Positions 1 to 9,652 of a stretch of DNA of 64,000 nt are shown here, piece after piece. Under the pieces are notes generated by a model. The model was not told the origin of the DNA and searched no databases. It saw only the letters and a list, made by a program, of their open reading frames with translations. The stretch spans positions 90,084 to 154,083 of the forward strand of contig JAAHHJ010000017.1 of assembly GCA_010692425.1 (NCBI GenBank), read 5' to 3'. Source of the stretch: Symploca sp. SIO3C6 (lineage in GTDB: Bacteria > Cyanobacteriota > Cyanobacteriia > Cyanobacteriales > Coleofasciculaceae). Every line of letters begins with the position of its first letter. The first letter of the stretch is position 1. Both the position numbers and the translations under genes were made by a program.

Positions 1-631
1 TAGCAGAAACAGGCAAAATTCCAGTTATGGGTAAACTTTGAAGCCTTAAAAAGGTTAAAGGGGATGAACGAAATTTTTGGTAGGACTTCTAGCTAAGTAT
101 TTAAAGAATTCCCCCACACTCCCCACACCTCCCACCCCTTTTTTCGCTCACCCGGTTAAAGGGACGAAAAGCACCTTTGTTTTTAACCCTTTAACCTTTG
201 TCCAAAAAAATATTAACATGCATTTTTACAACGAATTAAGGGTATCAGAACAAGACTGACCTGATTTATGTTACATTCGTTTACAAGTTAATAATTTATT
301 CAGAAAATAGTTGATATGACTGATATTAAGGCTTAAGCCTTGAGGTAGAGTCACAGGCTATATCATTACTCTAAACTACGGCTAAATATGTTATTGGCTG
401 AGTTAGCAAAATTTCATTGCTCAACTAACGCAAATCCACAACATATTCTAGTATCTGGCACTGGCAATTATCGGCAATTAATTTTGATTAATGCCTCAAA
501 GGCAATTCATTGATAAAATCTAGGCTGTAAAGCCTGGGTAAAGCCAAATTGTCATTTTCCTCCACATATGCAAATAAGACCTGGTTGCTGGTTTTTAAAC
601 ACCAGTAAAACTCAAAAGTTTTGATGATTGA
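1..631. other. Intergenic leader before STAND/WD40 gene
   Basis: No convincing gene. A C/A-rich tandem stretch (about 112-141, units like CCCCACA) resembles the short heptamer repeats seen elsewhere in the window. The rest is AT-rich and must carry the promoter of the gene starting at 632; I could not place -10/-35 boxes with confidence. Confidence 0.5.
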
Positions 632-3600
632 ATGAGGGAGCAAAATCCACAACAATATCCACATCCACTAGAGCAAGTGGCGAAAGCTAATGAAAGAGCA
701 CTGTCAACACTATCTCGTGCCATTTCTCTTTCTCAAGGGCAATTCGCGATTATCTTAGTGCGCTGCAATTATGAGTCTTGCAAAGAGCAAATGCGACAAC
801 AGCTGCAAGAACTAACTAAGATGTCACTGAGTGAACTAGTGTTACAAGAATCAACTTTAGCGCTATACTCTAGCATTCTCAAGGCACGAAAAGGTAAACA
901 GACATCAGCCTTGATTGTCTTCGGTTTAGATTCAGTAGCAGCATTAGACCAATTGCTAATTTCGACTAACCAAGTTCGAGATGAATTCCGCAAAACTTTG
1001 AGCTTCCCGATAGTATTGTGGATATCCGACGAAGTACTACAGAAATTAGCGAGATTTGCCCCTGATTTCAAGAGTTGGGCTGCTACTTCCATTAAGTTTG
1101 AACTGGCCACTGAGAATTTACTAAGTTTGTGGAAGCAAACAGCAGATGAATTATTTACGACTATTGTAGAGAGGGATTTAGGAGAGTTTGTACCTAACAA
1201 AACTATCGGTTTAGCACCTTCGTGTCGCCGACGCCAGGAGCTCGAATCGGCCTTGAGAGACTTACACTCCCGGGAAATTAGTTTAGAACCAGAATTAATC
1301 GCCAGCTGGCAATTTATTCTGGGGCGAGATGCTTTTAGCGACAATCAAATCGAACTTGCCTTAGATCAATATCAGCATAGCCTAAATTTTTGGCAGCAAC
1401 AATGGGAGAGTAGAGTAGAAATTCCGCTTCAGTTGCCGGAAAACAGATATACCTACCAATTTAGGAATGGGCTACACTCTAATGTTGAGGAAACAGATTT
1501 TGTTGGGTTTAATCACAACAGTAACTCCAATTCTATCGATCAAGCTGATACCCCTTCTTTTTCAAAGCGCATTGGAATACTACTCCACCACATCAGCTTG
1601 TGCTATTGCCGCCAAGCTCAATTACAAAGATTTGCTAGTAGCAGCAAGTGGGAGCAAGCTAGGGATGCTTTGAGTAAAGGCATTGAAACCTTTGCTGCCG
1701 GTGGCTGTTTGGAACAAGTTGCTCAGTTGACGATTGTACTCGGCGAAGTACTCCAAAAGTTGCAAAGCTGGACAGAACTACAGGCTTTAGCTCTCAAGTC
1801 TCTGGAGTTGCCATTCATCCACAATAATCGAGTAAAACTGGCTCAAGTCTACGGCTTTCTTGCAGCTGTTGCTCAAGGGCAATCAAATTGGGAAGATGCC
1901 AGAGACTTAGCCACAGTTGCCCTACAACAACTATCACAATCCCAACTACCTGTACCTCAGTATCGAGGATTATATCTGCTGCTGAAGGCAAAAGCGCAAC
2001 GGCACTTAGGTCTTTCATCAGCAGCAATTTCAGCTCTAGAGGAAGCTCTTAACCTAGAGCCTTTGCTGAGATACCAAACCCAAGGTAGAGTTTTTGTACA
2101 GGAACATCCACAGCTTTACATTGATATTTTAGAAGAATTGCGATCGCTCTATCTAGAGCAAAAACAATACCTAAGAGCCTTTGAACTTAAGCAAGAGCGA
2201 CGCTCACTAGAGCAAAAGTATGGATTTTCTCCATTCCTGGGTGCTGCCCCTCTACAGCCCCAATGGCACAACAGAATAGTTGGCGAATTCATACCCGCAA
2301 TTCACTCAGGACAATTGCCTGTACAAATTGCGGCAGCTGGACGTCAACCTGATGTCAATCGTTTGCTGGAGCGTCTGAGCCGCAATGACCACAAACTTAC
2401 AGTAATTCACGGTTGTTCTGGCGTTGGCAAAAGTTCTTTGATAAATGCAGGCTTAGTACCAGCCTTAGAACAACGAATTATTGGTGCCAGAATAGCAGTG
2501 CCTGTGGTACAGAAAGTCTACAAGGATTGGATTGGCGAGTTAGAAGCACAACTGACACAAGCTTTAGATAAAAAGCCAGTATCAACAGCCGATATTACCA
2601 ATTATCAATCCCTACCTGGGCAAAAGCCTAATTCCTTGGAGAGTTTCCAGGGAAATTCTTCGCCCACTACTCCAGCCTCTAAGCTCCGAAAAATGTTACT
2701 AAAGCTGCGACAAGCTGGTGAGCAACATTTGCTAACAGTACTAATTTTCGACCAGTTTGAAGAGTTTTTTTTTGTGTGTGAAAATCTCGTCGAACGGCGT
2801 CAATTTTATGATTTTTTGAGCGATTGCCTGAACCTGCCCTTCGTGAAATTAATCTTGTCGCTACGGGAAGATTATCTGCATTATCTATTGGAATGTGAAC
2901 GCTATAGCAATCTCAAAGCAATCGATAACAATATTCTGGATCGAAAGCTACGTTACCCTCTAGGAAACCTATCCCCAGAAGATGCTAAAAACGTGATTTA
3001 CACTTTAGCAACAGCCTCTCAGTTTCAATTAGAAGCTTCTCTGATTGAAAGGTTAGTAAGGGATTTAACAGGCAATTCAGGGACAGTACGCCTAATCGAA
3101 TTACAAGTAGTGGGTGCCGAGCTACAAGCAGAAAAAATTACCACCCTCAAGCAATACCAGGCGCTTGGTTCCTATCCTATCGCTATTCTCGTTGAGCGTA
3201 CCCTCTCCAATCTAATTAAAGATTGTGGAGCTGACAACGAAGATACACTCTGGCAAGTTTTATTTTCCTTGACTGATGAGAGAGGTACTAGACCATTAAA
3301 AACTCAAGCTGAGTTGGCTAATAGTATTTCCTGTTCTCCTGCTGTTGTACCTAATCTGGCAGATAATCAGTTAGTTAACAACGGCAAGGGTACTCGCTGG
3401 GAGCATTGGAGGGGAAACAATAACCTCACTCAAAACTGTGCTGAAAAACTTGACTTAATTTTGAAGATCTTGATAGGTTCTGGTTTAGTATTCCGAGTAC
3501 GCTCACAACCAGACCGATATCAGTTAGTTCACGATTATCTAGTTGAACCAATTCGCCTCAAATCCAAGCAGAGGTCTCAATCGCAACTGTTAGCACAGCT

Positions 3601-5971
3601 AGAAGGAAGTGCAACTGAACTCTCGCGGGTGCGCAGACAGCGACTGCGGGCAATGGCAGTTGGTGCGGCAATGGCAATTATGGCGTTTACTTCTGCTGGC
3701 TTGGGATGGCGAGCAGAGATGTTAAGGAAGCAGGCAGATGAACTCTGGATTAATGCTCACCTAAGTGCCTTGAGTGCCTCTTCGGAGGCTCTTTTTGTTT
3801 CTAATAAGAAATTCGATGCTTTGCTGGAAGGACTAAGAGCAGCCAGATTCTTGCAAGGAAAAGAGGCTGATTCAGTAAGGGTGAAACCAGATGTCCGTCT
3901 GCAAGTGATAACTGCCCTCTCACAAGCTGTTTACGGAGCCTCAGAGCGCAATCGTCTTGAAGGACATAGCGATATAGTCGCCAATGTCAGTTTTTCCCCC
4001 GATGGTCAATTAATTGCCTCTGCTAGCCGAGACAAAACTGTCAAACTTTGGCATCCAGATGGCACTTTAGTTGCTACCCTTAAGGGTCATCTCTCCAGCG
4101 TAACTAGCGTGGCTTTTAGTCGAGATAGTCAGCTGATTGCTTCTGGCAGTTGGGATAGTACCCTCAGGATTTGGCGTCGAGATGGCACTCAAATGCAAAG
4201 TTTTAGAGGGCATGTTGGTCACATCTACAGCATTAGTTTTAGTCCCAATGGGCAAATGCTTGCTTCTGCTGGTGGCGATGGCACTGTCAAACTTTGGACG
4301 ATTAACGGCAAGTTAGTTAAAACTTTTCAAGGTCACAAGGGCGTCGTCAAGTGGGTAAGCTTTAGTCCTAATGGTCAGCTCATCGCTTCTGCCGGAGAAG
4401 ATCAGACGATTAAATTGTGGACGCTGACAGGCAAATTGGTGCAAACGCTGGCAGGGCACAGTGGTAAAGTTAACTCTGTAGCTTTCTCTCCTGATGGTCA
4501 GCTAATTGTTTCTGGCAGTGATGACCGCACTGTCAAACTGTGGAATAACAAAGGTAAGCTGCTGAGAACCTTCCCCAAGCATCAGCGTTGGGTATTTGGA
4601 GTTGCTTTTAGTGCTGATGGTCGCTTGATTGCCTCTGCCAGTGCTGAAAATGCTGTTAAGCTTTGGGACCTCAGCGGCAATTTATTAAAAACTTTTAAAG
4701 GGCACAGTGATAGTGCTACTGCTGTGAGTTTTAGTCCAGTTAATAATTGGGGATTACCAATTTTAAATTTTGGATTAGGTGAATTTGCTCAACAACTAAG
4801 CACTGGTGAATCTGAGCAACACTTCAAAAATCTCCAATCCCCAATCCCTAACCCTAAATCCCCAACCCTAAATCCCCAATCCCCAATCCCCAAACCTCAA
4901 TTAGAACTCTTAAAAGTCCCGACTATCGCCTCAGCCAGTAATGACAAAACAGTTAAACTGTGGAGTTTTAGAGAGCAGTCTCGACTGATTTTGCAGGGGC
5001 ATCAGGATGATGTTAGAGATGTGGAATTTTCTCCAGATGGCGAACTAATTGCTACAGCCAGTAATGACGGTACGATCAAGCTTTGGGAGCGCAACAGTAC
5101 GCTCCTCAAAACCTTAAAAGGTCATCAAGATCGTATCTATAGCATCAGTTTCTCTCCTGATGGTCAGTTGATTGCTTCTGCTAGCAGGGATAAAACTCTC
5201 AAACTTTGGAACCGCCAAGGTAATTTACTGGCAACCCTGAAGGGACATCAGGACTGGGTATTAGATGTTAGCTTCTCTGCTGATAGTCAGTTAATTGCTT
5301 CTGCTAGTCGAGACAAAACTGCTAAACTTTGGGATCTTCAGGGCAATTTACTCAAGACTCTCACAGGGCATCAGCAGCGTGTCAATGCAATTAGTTTTAG
5401 CCCTGATGGTAAACTCCTAGCCTCAGCTAGTGACGATAATACCGTCAAACTGTGGACACCCCAGGGAAAATTACTGAAAACTTTGAAGGGTCATAGCAAT
5501 TGGGTATTAGATGTCAGTTTTGCGCCTGACTCCCAACAGTTAGCCTCAGCTAGTTATGACAATACAGTTAAACTCTGGAGTACTCAGGGAGAACTCAAGT
5601 CAACCTTAGCAGGGCATACTGATAGTGTTGCCAAAGTTAGTTTTAGCCCTGATGGCGAAATTTTGGCAACAACTAGTTGGGATAACAAGGTACAGCTATG
5701 GCGGCTTGATGACACTTTGATTAAAACTTTAGCAGGACACTCAGAACGTTTAACTAGTGTCAACTGGAGCAGTGACGGTAAAGCTTTAGCTTCAGCTAGT
5801 CAAGACAATAAGGTAATTGTTTGGAATTTGGATTTGGAAGATCTCCTAGACAAAAGCTGTAGTTGGCTGCAAGACTATTTAGAAACTAACAAAAAAGTTA
5901 GGCAAAGTGATCGGCATCTGTGTGTTCCAAGGGAGCAAACATCGAGTCTCTCACCTCCGGAGGCTAAGTGA
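632..5971 (+). CDS. STAND NTPase with 14 WD40 repeats
   Basis: A 1779-residue signalling ATPase. Residues 1-590 are a helical, TPR-like region. A STAND-type NTPase follows, with Walker A GCSGVGKSS near residue 593 and a Walker B-like LIFDQFEEFF near 708. A hydrophobic segment (about 1006-1026) could be one membrane span. Residues about 1108-1740 hold 14 WD40 repeats of the GH...FSPDGQLIASAS...VKLW type, enough for two seven-bladed propellers. STAND/WD40 proteins are known to couple ligand sensing to nucleotide-driven oligomerisation; the ligand and output here are unknown. Repeat 7 is split by about 55 residues encoded partly by a CCCCAAT/CCCTAAA-type tandem repeat (4829-4899). The coding frame is otherwise unbroken. 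A caspase or kinase effector is not visible at the N-terminus. Confidence 0.9.
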   Translation: MREQNPQQYPHPLEQVAKANERALSTLSRAISLSQGQFAIILVRCNYESCKEQMRQQLQELTKMSLSELVLQESTLALYSSILKARKGKQTSALIVFGLDSVAALDQLLISTNQVRDEFRKTLSFPIVLWISDEVLQKLARFAPDFKSWAATSIKFELATENLLSLWKQTADELFTTIVERDLGEFVPNKTIGLAPSCRRRQELESALRDLHSREISLEPELIASWQFILGRDAFSDNQIELALDQYQHSLNFWQQQWESRVEIPLQLPENRYTYQFRNGLHSNVEETDFVGFNHNSNSNSIDQADTPSFSKRIGILLHHISLCYCRQAQLQRFASSSKWEQARDALSKGIETFAAGGCLEQVAQLTIVLGEVLQKLQSWTELQALALKSLELPFIHNNRVKLAQVYGFLAAVAQGQSNWEDARDLATVALQQLSQSQLPVPQYRGLYLLLKAKAQRHLGLSSAAISALEEALNLEPLLRYQTQGRVFVQEHPQLYIDILEELRSLYLEQKQYLRAFELKQERRSLEQKYGFSPFLGAAPLQPQWHNRIVGEFIPAIHSGQLPVQIAAAGRQPDVNRLLERLSRNDHKLTVIHGCSGVGKSSLINAGLVPALEQRIIGARIAVPVVQKVYKDWIGELEAQLTQALDKKPVSTADITNYQSLPGQKPNSLESFQGNSSPTTPASKLRKMLLKLRQAGEQHLLTVLIFDQFEEFFFVCENLVERRQFYDFLSDCLNLPFVKLILSLREDYLHYLLECERYSNLKAIDNNILDRKLRYPLGNLSPEDAKNVIYTLATASQFQLEASLIERLVRDLTGNSGTVRLIELQVVGAELQAEKITTLKQYQALGSYPIAILVERTLSNLIKDCGADNEDTLWQVLFSLTDERGTRPLKTQAELANSISCSPAVVPNLADNQLVNNGKGTRWEHWRGNNNLTQNCAEKLDLILKILIGSGLVFRVRSQPDRYQLVHDYLVEPIRLKSKQRSQSQLLAQLEGSATELSRVRRQRLRAMAVGAAMAIMAFTSAGLGWRAEMLRKQADELWINAHLSALSASSEALFVSNKKFDALLEGLRAARFLQGKEADSVRVKPDVRLQVITALSQAVYGASERNRLEGHSDIVANVSFSPDGQLIASASRDKTVKLWHPDGTLVATLKGHLSSVTSVAFSRDSQLIASGSWDSTLRIWRRDGTQMQSFRGHVGHIYSISFSPNGQMLASAGGDGTVKLWTINGKLVKTFQGHKGVVKWVSFSPNGQLIASAGEDQTIKLWTLTGKLVQTLAGHSGKVNSVAFSPDGQLIVSGSDDRTVKLWNNKGKLLRTFPKHQRWVFGVAFSADGRLIASASAENAVKLWDLSGNLLKTFKGHSDSATAVSFSPVNNWGLPILNFGLGEFAQQLSTGESEQHFKNLQSPIPNPKSPTLNPQSPIPKPQLELLKVPTIASASNDKTVKLWSFREQSRLILQGHQDDVRDVEFSPDGELIATASNDGTIKLWERNSTLLKTLKGHQDRIYSISFSPDGQLIASASRDKTLKLWNRQGNLLATLKGHQDWVLDVSFSADSQLIASASRDKTAKLWDLQGNLLKTLTGHQQRVNAISFSPDGKLLASASDDNTVKLWTPQGKLLKTLKGHSNWVLDVSFAPDSQQLASASYDNTVKLWSTQGELKSTLAGHTDSVAKVSFSPDGEILATTSWDNKVQLWRLDDTLIKTLAGHSERLTSVNWSSDGKALASASQDNKVIVWNLDLEDLLDKSCSWLQDYLETNKKVRQSDRHLCVPREQTSSLSPPEAK
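4829..4899. repeat. Heptamer-like tandem repeat inside WD40 coding sequence
   Basis: Degenerate 7-nt units (AATCCCC, AACCCTA) run in tandem and are translated as Pro/Ser/Asn-rich repeats (QSPIPNPKSPTLNPQSPIP). They lie inside WD40 blade 7, between the strand ending SFSP and the conserved TIASAS motif, and keep the reading frame. Confidence 0.8.
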
Positions 5972-6112
5972 GATTCCGGATCAGGTGTTGCTTAGATAGA
6001 AAGTATAAAGTATGTGCTTTAGAGGCTTCCTACTATAGCCTGTGCCACTATAGCCTGTGTTAGAGTGAGCTTAACTCCTTTGCATTATGTTTCCTCCAGC
6101 TCAAAAAGGATT

Positions 6113-7411
6113 ATGGTGATTACAAAACGTGGTCTCGTTCTTGGTGCGACAGCAGTAGTCTTATCCACTGTTGCTGTTACAGGTGCTGGTCTTCATTTAT
6201 CTCAAAGTCAAGCATTCTTTCGCGAAAGCCCTACAGAACTTGTTGATGAAGTTTGGCAAATTATCGACCGCGAGTATGTCGATGCCACTTTCAATCAAGT
6301 GGATTGGGAAGCAATTCGCACTGACTACGTGAAGAACCGCTCTTACAACTCTAAGAAAGATGCCTACAAAGCCATCCGAGAAATGCTAGAGACGCTGGAG
6401 GATCCTTACACTCGGTTCATGGACCCCCAAGAGTTCAAGAATATGCAGATTGATACTTCTGGGGAATTAACAGGCGTAGGTATCCAAATTGCTTTGGATG
6501 AAGAAACCAAGAAATTAATGGTAATTTCTCCCATTGAGGATACGCCAGCTTTTGAGGCTGGTATCCTTGCCAAGGATATAATTACTGAAATTGACGGTCA
6601 AAGTACCGAGGGCATGGATGTCAACGATGCCGTACTACTGATTCGAGGCAAACCAGGGACTAAGGTAACACTAACCATTGAGCGGGGGAACCAAAAGGTA
6701 GATTATACAATCACGCGGGCTCGAATCGAAATTCATCCTGTACGCTACAGTTATCGCCCCGAACCTGAAGGTGACATTGGCTATATTCGTCTCAATCAAT
6801 TCAGTGCTATCGCTGCCCAGGAAATGCGCGAAGCCATCAAAGATTTAGAAAAGAAGCAGGTCAAGGGTTATATTTTAGATATACGCTCTAACCCAGGCGG
6901 CTTACTTTACTCAAGTATTGAAATTGCCGGAATGTTGCTCAATGAAGGTACTATTGTCTCGACAGTGAACCGACAGGGCAAAAGTAAATCTGAAGCTGCA
7001 AATAATCGCCCACTGACTGATAAACCACTGGTGGTGCTGGTGGATGGCGGTTCAGCCAGTGCCAGCGAAATTCTTTCCGGAGCACTACAGGATAATCAAC
7101 GAGCTATCTTGGTGGGGACTCAGACTTTTGGGAAAGGTTTAGTCCAGTCAGTTAAAGGGTTACACTCGGATGAGTCTGGTTTAGCTGTTACCATCGCTAA
7201 GTATCTAACTCCCAGTGGTCGTGATATTAATAAGGCCGGAATTGCTCCGGATGTCGTCGTAGAATTGACAGAATCGCAACGCAAGGAATTGCAGCGTGAC
7301 CGTACCCAAGTCGGCACTAAAGCTGACCCTCAGTATGTCAAAGCTTTTCAAGTCCTTAAGCAAGAGATTGCACAACAGAAGAATTCAAGGGCTGCTTCCA
7401 GCAATCGCTAG
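6113..7411 (+). CDS. Carboxyl-terminal processing protease (S41 family)
   Basis: A periplasmic or lumenal serine protease of the CtpA/B/C family, which trims C-termini of exported or photosystem proteins. The ATG at 6113 is preferred (432 residues) because AAAGGA lies just upstream and the product then begins with a signal-anchor (MVITKRG, then a hydrophobic run). A GTG at 6065 would add 16 residues. A PDZ domain (about 110-185, with GVGIQIAL and a DTPAFEAGI loop) precedes the catalytic core. The Ser-Lys dyad is visible as Ser in GSASASEI and Lys 25 residues later in TFGKG. Full length for the family. Which paralogue (CtpA, B or C) it is cannot be decided from sequence alone; the D1-processing role is not assumed. 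Lies 141 bp after the WD40 gene. Confidence 0.92.
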   Translation: MVITKRGLVLGATAVVLSTVAVTGAGLHLSQSQAFFRESPTELVDEVWQIIDREYVDATFNQVDWEAIRTDYVKNRSYNSKKDAYKAIREMLETLEDPYTRFMDPQEFKNMQIDTSGELTGVGIQIALDEETKKLMVISPIEDTPAFEAGILAKDIITEIDGQSTEGMDVNDAVLLIRGKPGTKVTLTIERGNQKVDYTITRARIEIHPVRYSYRPEPEGDIGYIRLNQFSAIAAQEMREAIKDLEKKQVKGYILDIRSNPGGLLYSSIEIAGMLLNEGTIVSTVNRQGKSKSEAANNRPLTDKPLVVLVDGGSASASEILSGALQDNQRAILVGTQTFGKGLVQSVKGLHSDESGLAVTIAKYLTPSGRDINKAGIAPDVVVELTESQRKELQRDRTQVGTKADPQYVKAFQVLKQEIAQQKNSRAASSNR

Positions 7412-7552
7412 AGTTGTAATTGCAAAACAAAAGATTGGAATAATGAAAACAAGGATAAAGTGACCAGTGGGCAGAAACTTTACCTTGTCTCCCAATCTCT
7501 AGATCTGAGGCAAACTTAGGGCATAATTAGCTAACTCTGGCTCTACTCTAAG

Positions 7553-9652
7553 TTATTTTCTGGGTTTACCATTGCCATTACCATTGCCGTTACCGTTACC
7601 GTTGCTGCGACCAGTAGTTTTCAGGACTCCTGTAGCTAGCTTACCGGGGACTTCCTGAAGATGATTATACTCCCATTTGAAGAAACCAGTACCGAGAGTA
7701 AGCGATCGCAACTCCACAATGAAGTCATGCATCTCGGCTTGAGGGAGATAGCCACAGACACAATCCCAGCCTTTCCAATCGGAAATCGCTTCATAGCCGA
7801 GAATTTGCCCGCGACGCCCAGTTATTAGTTGGAGGACTTTAGAGGTAAATTCTATCGGTGCCTTGACTTCAATCGCCATAATTGGCTCAAGAAGCATTGG
7901 TTGGCAATTAGGCATGCCTTGCGTCATTGCTAAGCGTGCTGCTTGCTTAAAAGCCTGTTCGGAGCTATCAACGGAGTGGTAAGAGCCATTAGTCAGTGTT
8001 ACTGCTACATCCACCACTGGAAAACCTAGAGGTCCTTGTGATAAATACTCTCGAACACCAGTTTCTACACCAGGAATATATTGCTTCGGTACTACACCAC
8101 CGACAATAGTGTCCGAGAAATCGAAGCCTTCACCACGATGCTGGGGTTTAATCTCAAGGTAAACATCACCAAATTGACCATGACCACCACTTTGATGCTT
8201 GTAGCGCCCATGAGAAGAGGTGGTTTTACGGATAGTTTCCTTATAGGGAACTTGTGGCCAACCTGTAGTCATTGGTAGGTTATACTTACGCCGCAGTCGG
8301 TCTAGAGCCACCTTGAGGTGAATGTCTCCTTGCCCCCAGAGGATAATTTCATTTGTATCGCCATGTTGCTCCCAGGCTAGAGAAGGGTCTTCTTCCAGCA
8401 TCTTAGTTAAAGCCCCAGAGAGCTTGACTTCGTCTTTGCGCTTCTCTGGGGCAATTGCTAGGGCATAAACTGGCTTAATTGGTTCAGCTTGCGATAATTT
8501 CACGCCTGAATTATCACCGCTAGCAACTAAGGTAGCCCCAGTTTGGATACCTTCTAAGCGTCCTAGGGCAATAATTTCACCGGCTGATGCCTTTGATATT
8601 GACTGAGATTGTTGACCCTGTAAGCGATACAAGCCACTGGGACGAACCTGATTGAGAATTATACCCTCGGTAAGTTGACCTTGCCAAAGGCGCACTAGTG
8701 AGAGTCTTCCACCTTGGGGAGTGTAATAGGTTTTAAGTACCTGTGCCACTACTTTCTCAGAATTACCATCAATTCCCCGTCGCTTAGCAGTAGTTTCAGG
8801 TGCTGGTGCTTCCCGCAAGAGGGCATCAATTAGATGCCTGACGCCATAATCTCGCTCAGCTACGCCCATAAACACTGGCACAATTAGGTCACAGCCCAAT
8901 TCCATTTTCAGGTCTTGAAGAATTTCTTCCTGAGGCGGTTCAATTTCTTCTAATAGTTCTTCTAGGAGATGGTCATCAAAATCTGCTAAGGTTTCGAGTA
9001 ATTGCGCCCTTGCTTCCTGCTCCTGCTCCTTCAAAGACTCAGGCAATGGTACCAGATCAGCTGGGGCATCAGGGTGGTACTGATAGGCTTGTTCACTAAC
9101 TAAATCAATAAATCCTGTGACTTTGTCCCCTGTGCCAATGGGGTACTGGTGCAGCACTAAAGGACGGGCTGAGACTGATTTAATCGCTGCTAATAATTCT
9201 CGATAAGAGCTGCCCCAAGCACCACCATTACAGCTAAATCGGTCTACTTTGTTAATAAATAATAGGTGCGGAATTTCCCAATCATCGAGAAACTTAAATA
9301 GGGGAGACAGCGTTAGGACGCGCTCAATTACTGGTTCACAAACAACGATCGCGGCATCGACGCCAATTAAAGCATTGTAGGTTTCTTGGGCAAACTCAAT
9401 TGAGCCTGGGCAATCTAGAAAGGTGAAGTCAATACCCCGATATTGGGTAGTAGCGACAGTTACCTCCACGCTCATGTGGCGCTCGCGTGCTTCGGCTGCA
9501 CTATCACCTACTGTATTGCCGTCTTTAATATTGCCTTTGCGAGAAATCGCACCAGTCACAGACAATAAGCTCTCCAACAAAGTGGTTTTGCCACTTAAAT
9601 AGGGACCGACAATTGCCACATTACGGGTAGCAGAAACGACTTTTTCGTTCAT
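7553..9652 (-). CDS. EF-G-like translation GTPase
   Basis: A 699-residue paralogue of elongation factor G, of the cyanobacterial EF-G-like class rather than the canonical FusA. G1 reads GPYLSGKTT (16-24), G3 DCPGS and G4 NKVD; domains II-V follow, including a GGHGQFGDVYLEI segment typical of domain IV and a C-terminal EF-G fold. The G1 loop differs from the usual AHIDAGKTT of EF-G, so its ribosomal role is unproven. The C-terminus ends in an Asn-Gly dipeptide run encoded by a hexanucleotide microsatellite. Its ATG overlaps the TGA of the upstream IsrB gene in an ATGA junction, and the purine-rich GAAGAAAG before the ATG (possible ribosome site) lies within the IsrB coding end. Confidence 0.9.
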   Translation of the reverse strand: MNEKVVSATRNVAIVGPYLSGKTTLLESLLSVTGAISRKGNIKDGNTVGDSAAEARERHMSVEVTVATTQYRGIDFTFLDCPGSIEFAQETYNALIGVDAAIVVCEPVIERVLTLSPLFKFLDDWEIPHLLFINKVDRFSCNGGAWGSSYRELLAAIKSVSARPLVLHQYPIGTGDKVTGFIDLVSEQAYQYHPDAPADLVPLPESLKEQEQEARAQLLETLADFDDHLLEELLEEIEPPQEEILQDLKMELGCDLIVPVFMGVAERDYGVRHLIDALLREAPAPETTAKRRGIDGNSEKVVAQVLKTYYTPQGGRLSLVRLWQGQLTEGIILNQVRPSGLYRLQGQQSQSISKASAGEIIALGRLEGIQTGATLVASGDNSGVKLSQAEPIKPVYALAIAPEKRKDEVKLSGALTKMLEEDPSLAWEQHGDTNEIILWGQGDIHLKVALDRLRRKYNLPMTTGWPQVPYKETIRKTTSSHGRYKHQSGGHGQFGDVYLEIKPQHRGEGFDFSDTIVGGVVPKQYIPGVETGVREYLSQGPLGFPVVDVAVTLTNGSYHSVDSSEQAFKQAARLAMTQGMPNCQPMLLEPIMAIEVKAPIEFTSKVLQLITGRRGQILGYEAISDWKGWDCVCGYLPQAEMHDFIVELRSLTLGTGFFKWEYNHLQEVPGKLATGVLKTTGRSNGNGNGNGNGNGKPRK
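7567..7607. repeat. Hexanucleotide microsatellite coding Asn-Gly repeats
   Basis: GGTAAC/GGCAAT-type 6-nt units (minus strand) encode six to seven Asn-Gly dipeptides at the extreme C-terminus of the EF-G-like protein. Copy number is probably variable between strains. Confidence 0.8.

Noticed and set aside
77..259. 60-residue open frame near the window start
   Set aside because: Pro/Thr-rich product of a C/A-rich repeat; no ribosome site or family.
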